From contig JAGWAQ010000037.1 of NCBI GenBank assembly GCA_021296375.1, positions 1 through 5,732 on the forward strand: DNA of 5,732 nucleotides. The letters are read 5' to 3'. This DNA comes from Alphaproteobacteria bacterium (lineage in GTDB: Bacteria; Pseudomonadota; Alphaproteobacteria; Puniceispirillales; UBA1172). How positions within the stretch are numbered: position 1 is the stretch's first letter; every line of letters begins with the position of its first letter. The position numbers and the translations under genes were made by a program. The notes beneath the pieces were generated by a model. That model did not search any database, had not been told where the DNA came from, and saw only the letters and a list, made by a program, of their open reading frames with translations. Of this stretch, positions 1-5,717 are shown piece after piece.

Positions 1-125
1 TTCGTCCGGGGTATGGACTTCCGCCCAAAGAGTTCCAGAACTTCATCGGCAAGACCGTCAATACTGACATTCCCAAAAACACTCGAACATCTTGGGATGT
101 CATCAACGAGCTGACCACACCTTAA
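1..125 (+). CDS. NeuB/PseI/LegI-family nonulosonate synthase, C-terminal end (partial)
   Basis: The window opens inside a gene whose last 40 codons read from base 3 to a TAA at 123-125. The peptide contains RPGYGLPPKEF, then FIGKTVNTDIPKNT and SWDVI. This is the pattern of the SAF (antifreeze-like) domain that closes N-acetylneuraminate, pseudaminate and legionaminate synthases: R-P-G-x-G-(I/L)-x-P-K, then (I/L)-G-K and D-I-x-K-x-T. In this family the SAF domain covers the active site of the partner subunit in the dimer, while the N-terminal TIM barrel (outside the window) condenses phosphoenolpyruvate with an N-acetylated hexose in the cytoplasm. The tail alone does not tell which sugar is used; RPGYGL leans slightly towards PseI-like members. 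The next gene starts 22 bases downstream on the same strand, so the two are probably co-transcribed. Family assignment is fairly sure; the exact substrate is unknown. Confidence 0.82.
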   Translation, partial: RPGYGLPPKEFQNFIGKTVNTDIPKNTRTSWDVINELTTP

Positions 126-147
126 CCCTCTATTCTCTCAGGACATC

Positions 148-1548
148 ATGGATAATATTATGCAAAGATTTTTTATTTCATCCTCTGAATCCACCTCCAC
201 TGACATTGAGCATTGCGAAAAGATTGGCTCAGGTCATTATCTCCATTCCTCTCATGCCCCCCGGTTGCAATGGACGATTGGTACTGACCATTATCTCTTG
301 CTGGGGCATGTTTATGCTTCGGTGACAGACGCTACTGTCAAATCCCTCTCAAGCAAAGAAGACTTCAAAAACGTGGAAGGGCGTTATGTCGTGATCAAGA
401 CCGATGATCAGGACAACATCACGATCTGGGCTGATAAATATTCAAGACGTGATGTGTACTACAGTCAGGCGTCCCATGTATCCATCGCCAGCAATATGAC
501 ATGCTTTGACGATATCGACTGGACGGAAAACCCCGATCAAATTGCGCTGGCCCACTCTCTGACCATCTATGGGTCCCGGCCCGCGAAGGAACAGACATTC
601 GCAAAAAACATCTCTCGCCTTGGCCTTGGGCAATCATTGACCATCACCACTCAACATGAATTTACCGTTACGTCGGTTCCAATGGATATTTTGCCGACCA
701 ATAACGTCTTTGGAAAAACTGAACTTGATCAGTACAAAGATATGTTCTTTGACGCCATCAAAGCCCGTGGAAGCGAAGATGGAAATCTCGTGTTCCTTTC
801 ATCCGGTTGGGATTCAACATCGATTGCCGCTGTGCTGGTGCATGTCTTTGGTAAAAACAAGGTGCGTGGTTTGATTGGCAAAATGCATTACTCAGATAAC
901 GTGTCTGGCATCAACAAATTTGAAATTGAAAAAGCCGAAAAATTTGCTGAATATTTTGGCATCGATCTTCATCACACAACTTTTGATTACACCCGTAATA
1001 CCGACGCAATCCTTGAAGAGGCGAAAACCATCCTCAAGCCCCATAACTGCAACAATATGACGGGGTTTAATCACATTAATCTGTGCAAAAAAGCCACCGA
1101 GATTTCCAATGGCAATGAAGCTGTTTTTGCCGGTGAAATCAGCGATGGTGCCCACAACCTTGGGTTTAGCCAATACACGACGATCCATCACCCGTCCTCT
1201 CAGGACTTCCGGGAATACAGCGACAAAATGGCCTCCTATCTTTTTGGTCCGACATTCCTGAACACCCTGATGAACAAGCAACAGGATAAAGACCCAATCT
1301 GGACCCAGTTCAAAGCGATGAACAACAACCTCAAATTTGAAGAGGTTCAATCTGGCGATGAACTGACCCTTCAGGTTTTGTCCAACTTCTTCCTGCGCCA
1401 GACACGCATGCCCCTGATGGCGGCTGAAAATATCAATATTCTTTCGCCAGAGGGTATAAAGCATTACCTTGAGACATCTGAAAATCGTTTTCTCAAGCCG
1501 ATGGTCAATGACGATATTCTTAATACGCTCTACTGCACTTATCTCTAG
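148..1548 (+). CDS. asparagine synthetase-like protein, N-terminal 466-residue fragment
   Basis: This is the intact open part of the broken gene. The ATG at 148 is preceded by AGGA at 140-143 with a short four-base gap; the next ATG, at 160, would lie 16 bases from that site, so 148 is preferred. The fragment holds the degenerate glutaminase-like domain (about residues 1-185, with GRYVVIKTDD at 78-87 and a D-x-x-x-x-DVYYS stretch near 96-106), the PP-loop at 217-224 and the SDGAHNLGFSQ block. It lacks the final 130-150 residues that complete the synthetase domain. If made, it would bear the ATP-binding loop but probably not be a full enzyme. It may still fold or be degraded. Confidence 0.75.
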   Translation: MDNIMQRFFISSSESTSTDIEHCEKIGSGHYLHSSHAPRLQWTIGTDHYLLLGHVYASVTDATVKSLSSKEDFKNVEGRYVVIKTDDQDNITIWADKYSRRDVYYSQASHVSIASNMTCFDDIDWTENPDQIALAHSLTIYGSRPAKEQTFAKNISRLGLGQSLTITTQHEFTVTSVPMDILPTNNVFGKTELDQYKDMFFDAIKARGSEDGNLVFLSSGWDSTSIAAVLVHVFGKNKVRGLIGKMHYSDNVSGINKFEIEKAEKFAEYFGIDLHHTTFDYTRNTDAILEEAKTILKPHNCNNMTGFNHINLCKKATEISNGNEAVFAGEISDGAHNLGFSQYTTIHHPSSQDFREYSDKMASYLFGPTFLNTLMNKQQDKDPIWTQFKAMNNNLKFEEVQSGDELTLQVLSNFFLRQTRMPLMAAENINILSPEGIKHYLETSENRFLKPMVNDDILNTLYCTYL

Positions 1549-2008
1549 CTGTTTCACTTGTTCGATTGGCTGGGTGGATCCGTTGCCAGGCTTGATATTT
1601 GTGGGGACTATTTTGGTCTAAACTGTGATGCTTGATCTGCTTGAGCAAATGCCGGAGTCTGGAGGCCGTGGATTAGATTTAAACCCAACAAAGTATCCGT
1701 TGAAATCAATGCTGGAAAACCATGTTGACTACCCCATGGATTTCCAAAAAGGACCGCATTCATACCTTTACGATGTTGATGTAAATTTCAATCACAGCGC
1801 AGAGCTCGTCTACCGCTCGGATCTGACCAATCACTTTAAGGAAGCGCTGTCGGCTCGTCATTTCATTGATGTGCTTGATCCTGAAATGGTGAACCTTGCC
1901 TATATTGATAATTTGATTGAAAAATATCTGAGGAACGAAGAAGTTCGCGGTTTTGAGCTGAGTGATACATTTTGCCTCGGGCTGCATTCTGCACTGAACA
2001 ACTCATGA
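1549..2008 (+). pseudogene. detached C-terminal part of the asparagine synthetase-like gene
   Basis: After the TAG, frame 1 stays open to a TGA at 1633-1635 and reads LFHLFDWLGGSVARLDI followed by CGDYFGLN, which fits the family. Frame 2 then takes over after its own TAA at 1619-1621 and runs to the TGA at 2006-2008. It reads MLDLLEQMPES, GRGLDLNPTKYPLK, DYPMDFQKGPHSYLYDVD and ends in HSALNNS. A start at GTG 1625 or ATG 1628 is formally possible, but no ribosome binding site precedes either, so separate expression is doubtful. MPESGGRG stands where relatives commonly have MPESWGRG, a further sign of drift. The 3' end overlaps the next gene by ATGA. Confidence 0.7.
2005..2008 (+). other. ATGA start/stop overlap
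   Basis: The TGA that ends frame 2 of the asparagine synthetase-like gene (2006-2008) shares bases with the ATG of the transferase gene (2005-2007). No strong purine-rich ribosome site is visible just upstream, so ribosomes arriving from the upstream gene probably help start translation. The upstream TAG at 1546 and the frame change would stop most of them before they get here. Confidence 0.7.
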
Positions 2009-3888
2009 CACCAACTTCGCCAATTTATGCAGACAAATTGTCTGCACTGGCCGTGCTAAAATTTTTTACGTTGGCCCGGTCACGACGCCTGCAGGTTCTA
2101 AACAATTTCAATGCAGTTCAGCGTCTCATGGCTGCGGTGCTGAATGCCATCGGGTTTGATATTCGTGAGCTGAATTTTCATGCCAGCACTGTCGTTGATC
2201 AAGATGGCGAAACAATATTTTTTAAAGCTCGCCGGGATTCAGGGCCACTGTCCATTGATATCGCTCGTGATGTTGTAAATTCATCTGCAGCATTGACCAT
2301 AATCAATGACTATTATGGCACAGATAACATCGTCCTCAATATCGCCCGTAAAATTTGTCTTCCTATTGAGGTTGTTCTCAAACAAGCGTTTGTTGCGCGG
2401 TTTCACCGTGATAATCATGACGTTACTTTTATTTGCGCCAAACCGAGCGTTTTTGCTCCCGAAAAGCTCAAACTTCATGTGGATAGTGTGGACTGGGTGT
2501 TTTATGGACATTCGGTGCAGCTATGGCGTGTGCTTCAGCACGCAACCACCGCTCTAATGAGAGGAATTTGGCATTCCGTCAAACCATATTTGAAGAAACC
2601 CCGATATTCGGTCAATATGGATAACTCAAAACCATCGGTACTCCTGCTCGAAGAGGATGACCCTCATTACAGTCTCGACAAACGATCAATGTTTGATTGG
2701 CACATAGGGCAGGAGAATATTAATTTCAACACTGTTCTGTGGCGGCATTTAAACCAGAACACCACGATAACAGATATTGAAAAGATGAATGAGCGTGACA
2801 TTTTTGCGCTTGAAATGAGTCAGTTTGCAACATTCAGCCCAACTGCCAGAGTCACCCCGAAATTAAAACAGATCCGCGCTCACCAGTGGCGGTTAATCTT
2901 TGAAATTTTCCACTCATCTCCCCAAAAATTCTGGATGATGATCAATGTGATTTTTCTCCTTGGCCTGACCAAAAAAGTGATTTGCGCAACCGATCGCCTC
3001 AACATCAAAGCTGTCTTGATCAAAGAGTTTTACTTCAATCATTCGGATGCCTGCATTATGGCGTCAGCATTAAGTGATATATCCGTTTTTGGCCGGCAAT
3101 ATTCAAGCCTAATGATGAAGTCCCCAATTATGATGGGAAATTGTCATTCATTCTTTATGTTCTCGGACCATTTCAGGACCACATTTTCCCTAGCAGATCC
3201 CCCCTCCTACACTCCCATTGTCGCGGGTTATCCTACGACCCACAATAACACCACACTCAGAACACGCGCCAATGCACAACGTCAAAGGTTTGCCAAAGCC
3301 GGGGTCAGTTTCGTCATTGGGGGTTTTGATGAGGCGATCGAGTACAATAAATGGGGGTTGATCTCACCGCAGGCCCATATCCGGGAACTTGAGGAATTGC
3401 TCCAATTTATTGAAGCAAATCCGGAAACCGGGGTCGCCGTGAAAACTCAATTCATGTCCTCGCTCCCGTCCAAGGTTTATCCTGACAACAAACTGATCAA
3501 GCGTTTGATGAAAACCGGACAGTATATTGAACTTGCGCAAGGCTCACACCGCAACATCATCTCGCCGGCAGAAGCTGCCTTGAGCTCTGACATTTGCATC
3601 GGCCACAAATTTGGTGCAACGGCAAGCCTAGAGGCCGCTCTTTGCGGCACCCGTTCTTTGCTGCTTGACCCATTTGCCGGAAAATCACTGCAGGATAAAA
3701 TTTATCAACAGGCCGAAATTGTCTATCCATCTATGGCATCAGCCGTTGCAGCCATACAGCACTTAAGGGCAAATCCTGTTTCAACAATAGGCGACTGGTC
3801 CAACATTATCGACCAACTGTCTTCTCAGGATGATCGATCATCATTGATTGTTGACACGTTGAACTCGACAGTGGCTAGGTCCGGCTGA
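2005..3888 (+). CDS. putative GT-B-like surface carbohydrate biosynthesis protein
   Basis: The gene gives 627 residues from ATG 2005, which overlaps the upstream stop as ATGA, a usual sign of translational coupling. The frame is open back to a TTG at 1972, but the ATGA start is far more natural. The C-terminal third looks like the second Rossmann domain of a GT-B-type sugar transferase or of the 'surface carbohydrate biosynthesis protein' families. The relevant pieces are GVSFVIGGFDEA (about 433-444), VAVKTQFMSSLPSK, SPAEAALSSDICIGHKFG (about 520-537) and SLEAALCGTRSLLLDPF, a G-x-(T/S)-x-x-x-E-A glycine-rich donor-site pattern. The first 210 residues are not recognised. A hydrophobic stretch, FWMMINVIFLLGL (about 309-321), is too short to call a membrane segment with confidence. 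There is no signal peptide, so it probably acts in the cytoplasm or at the inner membrane face. Donor and acceptor are unknown; glycosyltransferase is an inference. Confidence 0.65.
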   Translation: MTPTSPIYADKLSALAVLKFFTLARSRRLQVLNNFNAVQRLMAAVLNAIGFDIRELNFHASTVVDQDGETIFFKARRDSGPLSIDIARDVVNSSAALTIINDYYGTDNIVLNIARKICLPIEVVLKQAFVARFHRDNHDVTFICAKPSVFAPEKLKLHVDSVDWVFYGHSVQLWRVLQHATTALMRGIWHSVKPYLKKPRYSVNMDNSKPSVLLLEEDDPHYSLDKRSMFDWHIGQENINFNTVLWRHLNQNTTITDIEKMNERDIFALEMSQFATFSPTARVTPKLKQIRAHQWRLIFEIFHSSPQKFWMMINVIFLLGLTKKVICATDRLNIKAVLIKEFYFNHSDACIMASALSDISVFGRQYSSLMMKSPIMMGNCHSFFMFSDHFRTTFSLADPPSYTPIVAGYPTTHNNTTLRTRANAQRQRFAKAGVSFVIGGFDEAIEYNKWGLISPQAHIRELEELLQFIEANPETGVAVKTQFMSSLPSKVYPDNKLIKRLMKTGQYIELAQGSHRNIISPAEAALSSDICIGHKFGATASLEAALCGTRSLLLDPFAGKSLQDKIYQQAEIVYPSMASAVAAIQHLRANPVSTIGDWSNIIDQLSSQDDRSSLIVDTLNSTVARSG

Positions 3889-4741
3889 CAATAGGCCAAT
3901 TTCTGGGGTCAAGGATTTCTGCATCTTGATAACCCAGATCTTGCCACATGACGCCCTCAGGATTGACTTTGAATGCATCGACAACCCCCTGAAGCTCGGT
4001 CGGTTTTGTGACTCCAAAAAGAACACCTTCGAGATCATCTTTGTGGGAGTTTATAAATGCACAACACGCCTCGAGCCTGCTCAACTGATGGGTTTTGCAA
4101 AAATGTTCAAATTTTTCAATATGGGCTAGAAGAGGATCAAAAAATGCCGACATCTGCTGATCTGATGAAAGCAACAGCCCCTGAAGGAAAATCGAACGAA
4201 CATGAATCGCGATGCCTCTGGATTTCAATTTCTTCAAATGGCCTTCCGCCAACAACCGCTGATCAAACACATTGAAAGGCACTTGCACCACATCGACATC
4301 AAAATTGGCCAGGATAGTGTCAATTTGATCGCTGCTGTAGATTGAAGCCCCGATACGCTCCACCAAACCCATTTCCTTTAATTCCAAGAGCCGCGCAAAA
4401 CGTAAATCTGCATTTTTTTCGGTCAAGGCATCGGCACCATGAGTGAGAAACACATTGAGCGTATTGACCTTTAAACGAGATAACGACTGCTCAACCTGAG
4501 GCACATAAGACTGGTCATCATTTGACGACTTTGAAACAAGTTGAAAACGATTTAATGATGAATATTCACCCAGAATGCTTTCCGCATCGCCATAATTTGG
4601 AGATGTATCCAAGCAGGTGACGCCATTTTCAAGAGCTTGATCAAGAAGCCCGAAAACGTGATCTCTTTGGATTTTTCCTTCGCTATTTGTTATACCGTAA
4701 GGAAGACCAAATTGAGCAGTTCCTAAGATGAGAGATGTCAT
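3875..4741 (-). CDS. aldo/keto reductase, glycan-cluster type
   Basis: The protein is 288 residues, a normal length for the NAD(P)H-dependent aldo/keto reductase superfamily, which folds as a TIM barrel and reduces carbonyl groups. All four catalytic residues can be placed: Asp45 and Tyr50 in CLDTSPNYGDAE, Lys71 in LVSKSS and His101 in VFLTHGAD. The N-terminal strand LILGTAQFGLPYG and the C-terminal ILDPRNWP are typical of reductases found in bacterial glycan and nonulosonate clusters. FGVTKPTEL (about 242-250) matches the cofactor-binding end of the barrel. The ATG at 4741 has AGGAA seven bases upstream on the minus strand. The gene is convergent with the transferase gene, and the last 14 bases overlap. 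It ends in TAG, after PIVSRT, where the homologous sequence also runs out. It is divergent from the kdsA-like gene. A sugar-nucleotide or deoxysugar intermediate is a likely substrate, but the sequence does not show which. Confidence 0.88.
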   Translation of the reverse strand: MTSLILGTAQFGLPYGITNSEGKIQRDHVFGLLDQALENGVTCLDTSPNYGDAESILGEYSSLNRFQLVSKSSNDDQSYVPQVEQSLSRLKVNTLNVFLTHGADALTEKNADLRFARLLELKEMGLVERIGASIYSSDQIDTILANFDVDVVQVPFNVFDQRLLAEGHLKKLKSRGIAIHVRSIFLQGLLLSSDQQMSAFFDPLLAHIEKFEHFCKTHQLSRLEACCAFINSHKDDLEGVLFGVTKPTELQGVVDAFKVNPEGVMWQDLGYQDAEILDPRNWPIVSRT

Positions 4742-4748
4742 TAATATA

Positions 4749-4753
4749 TTCCT
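4749..4753 (-). promoter_or_regulatory. ribosome binding site of the aldo/keto reductase
   Basis: The minus strand reads AGGAA followed by seven bases and the ATG at 4741. This supports the chosen start, since no other in-frame start nearby has such a site. Confidence 0.65.
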
Positions 4754-4790
4754 GAATTTCTGAAATCAGAATGGATGATTTTGGCAAATT

Positions 4791-4803
4791 TCAGCTCAGC
4801 TGA
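4791..4803. repeat. 13-base perfect palindrome TCAGCT-C-AGCTGA
   Basis: TCAGCT and AGCTGA are exact reverse complements around a single central base, in the middle of the divergent promoter region. It could be an operator half-site pair for a dimeric regulator. The length is short enough for chance, and no second copy is seen in the window. Confidence 0.3.
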
Positions 4804-4838
4804 TCCAGTTTAATAGTAAAGAGATTGAGAATAATTTC

Positions 4839-5204
4839 ATGAAAAAAATCACCGTAAGTGCTGACGACAACCTCTATGAACCAATAACCATCGGCGGCGA
4901 CGGTGAGCTGGTGCTTATCGCCGGACCTTGCGCCATTGAAACCTATGATCACTGCATGAAAATGGCCGATCTGATCGGCAAGGTCTGTGACAAGTACAAC
5001 ACCCGCTGGATTTTCAAAGCCTGCTACGACAAAGACTGCCGGTCTTCCCCCAACAGTTTTCATGGCGTCGGGCTTGAAGAAGGCTTGCGCATCCTCGAAC
5101 GTGTTCGCACCGAAACCGGCCTGCCGGTGACGTCGGATTTTTCCGACCCGTCATGGGGTGCCGCGACAGGTGAAGTGGTGGATTTCATTCAGGTGCCGGC
5201 GTAG
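4839..5204 (+). CDS. KdsA-like protein, N-terminal 121-residue fragment
   Basis: This is the open part of the kdsA-like gene up to the TAG. It carries the first four strands of the TIM barrel, including the metal ligand Cys31, Lys60 and the DKDCRSS block, and ends at VDFIQVPA. Alone it lacks three of the four metal ligands and the KKGQ phosphate-binding lysines, so it cannot be a working synthase. Confidence 0.75.
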   Translation: MKKITVSADDNLYEPITIGGDGELVLIAGPCAIETYDHCMKMADLIGKVCDKYNTRWIFKACYDKDCRSSPNSFHGVGLEEGLRILERVRTETGLPVTSDFSDPSWGAATGEVVDFIQVPA

Positions 5205-5717
5205 CTCTGCCGTCAAACCTCGATCCTGCGGGCGGCGGCGGCCACCGGCAAGCCGGTTCACCTGAAAAAAGGCCAGTTCATGAGCCCCTGGAACATGAAG
5301 AACTCCTGCCGCAAGCTCGAGGCCTTTGGCAATGACCAAATCCTGCTGACAGATCGCGGCACATTCTTTGGCTATAATATGCTGATCAATGATATGCGCG
5401 CCTTCCCCATCATGGCGGAAACCGGCTACCCTGTTTGTTATGACGCCACCCATTCGATTCAGATGCCGACCTCCATGGGCAATATTTCCGGTGGCCAGCG
5501 TGAATACATCCCGCACCTGACCCGCGCCGCCGCCGCCACCGGCATCGACGCGATGTTCATGGAAGTCCATGATGACCCGCCGAACGCCCTGTCCGATGCC
5601 AACACCGTTCTCGACATCAAGTATTTCGAGGTCGTGCTGGCCCAGGCCAAAGCGATACATGACGCGCGGCGCGAACTGAAGGCAAAATGGGGAGACGACA
5701 ATGTCCATCCAGAATAA
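5205..5717 (+). pseudogene. KdsA-like protein, C-terminal part after the TAG
   Basis: The frame resumes directly with LCRQTSILRAAAATGKPV and keeps strong family similarity to the end. An internal ATG at 5280 is preceded by AAGG at 5269-5272 with a seven-base gap. Restart there is possible, but the site is made by the codons for KKGQF and would yield only 145 residues, lacking half of the barrel. This part is much richer in GC than the genes upstream. Confidence 0.7.

Larger units (their letters stand above)
148..2008 (+). pseudogene. asparagine synthetase-like ATP-dependent amidotransferase, broken by a stop and a frame change
   Basis: Read across its breaks, this locus encodes one protein of about 615-620 residues, near the usual 600-650 of asparagine synthetase (AsnB) family members in glycan clusters. 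The N-terminal part resembles a class II glutaminase fold but lacks the nucleophilic Cys2 (it starts MDNIMQRF). The synthetase part carries the PP-loop LSSGWDST (residues 217-224) that binds ATP pyrophosphate, and GEISDGAHNLGFSQ (329-342). The C-terminal block GRGLDLNPTKYPLK and GPHSYLYDVD, typical of the same family, lies in a different frame after 1622. Two lesions separate the parts: an in-frame TAG at 1546-1548, and a shift from frame 1 to frame 2 near 1622-1632, where roughly ten expected residues also seem to be missing. Between the lesions, frame 1 still reads plausible protein (LFHLFDWLGGSVARLDI). The gene probably amidated a sugar or other carboxylate when intact. Sequencing error is the main alternative, but two lesions of different kinds make decay likelier. 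Confidence 0.72.
4742..4838. promoter_or_regulatory. divergent intergenic region between reductase and kdsA-like genes
   Basis: This 97-base AT-rich gap separates two divergent starts and should hold promoters for both. On the minus strand AGGAA (4749-4753) is a good ribosome site for the reductase. On the plus strand only a weak purine run, GAGATTGAGA (4821-4830), precedes the kdsA-like ATG. No well-spaced -35/-10 pair could be fixed by eye: TTGGCA at 4781-4786 is present, but the nearest TTTAAT lies 22 bases away. Two short palindromes fall inside the gap (4756-4766 and 4791-4803). Confidence 0.5.
4839..5717 (+). pseudogene. kdsA: 3-deoxy-8-phosphooctulonate (KDO-8-P) synthase-like gene with one in-frame TAG
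   Basis: KdsA joins phosphoenolpyruvate and arabinose 5-phosphate to make KDO-8-phosphate for lipopolysaccharide or capsule in the cytoplasm. Read through the TAG, this gene gives 292 codons, close to the family's 270-290. Family blocks are in order: LIAGPCAIE (27-35), FKACYDKDCRSS (59-70), GLEEGLRIL, FIQVPA then LCRQT (117-127), HLKKGQFMSPWNMKN (141-155), TDRGTFFGYN, YDATHSIQ and FMEVHDDP. All four metal ligands of the metal-dependent class are present: Cys31, His205, Glu242 and Asp253. The TAG (5202-5204, codon 122) sits where relatives have Phe in PAFLCRQT, and the same frame continues without shift to TAA at 5715-5717. KDCRS replaces the usual KANRS acceptor motif, so this may be a paralogue using another aldose phosphate. 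The start has only a weak ribosome site. A single nonsense mutation, a sequence error or stop read-through are the options. Confidence 0.82.

Noticed and set aside
126..147. A terminator or promoter between the synthase tail and the next gene
   Set aside because: Only 22 bases are present, with no hairpin or T-run; they hold just a modest AGGA ribosome site.
892..1557. A 221-codon open frame on the minus strand, antisense to the asparagine synthetase-like gene
   Set aside because: It is a shadow of the plus-strand gene. The peptide shows no family motifs, whereas the plus strand carries the PP-loop and SDGAHNLGFSQ block over the same bases.
1549..1624. An intergenic region with a promoter between two separate genes
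   Set aside because: Frame 1 across these bases still reads family-like protein, and no ribosome site precedes the GTG/ATG at 1625-1630, so this is internal to one broken gene.
1972..2004. TTG at 1972 as the start of the transferase gene
   Set aside because: It lies inside the end of the upstream gene without a good ribosome site. The ATG at 2005 overlaps the upstream stop in the common ATGA manner.
1546..5204. Pyrrolysine insertion or full reassignment of TAG
   Set aside because: Not accepted as a conclusion. TAG seems to end the aldo/keto reductase properly, the Phe position in KdsA is not a known pyrrolysine site, and the first gene also has a frame lesion. It is kept only as a testable option in the findings.
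5205..5279. A translation-restart element designed to express the KdsA C-terminal half
   Set aside because: The AAGG before ATG 5280 comes from the conserved KKGQF codons, and the product would lack the first half of the barrel.
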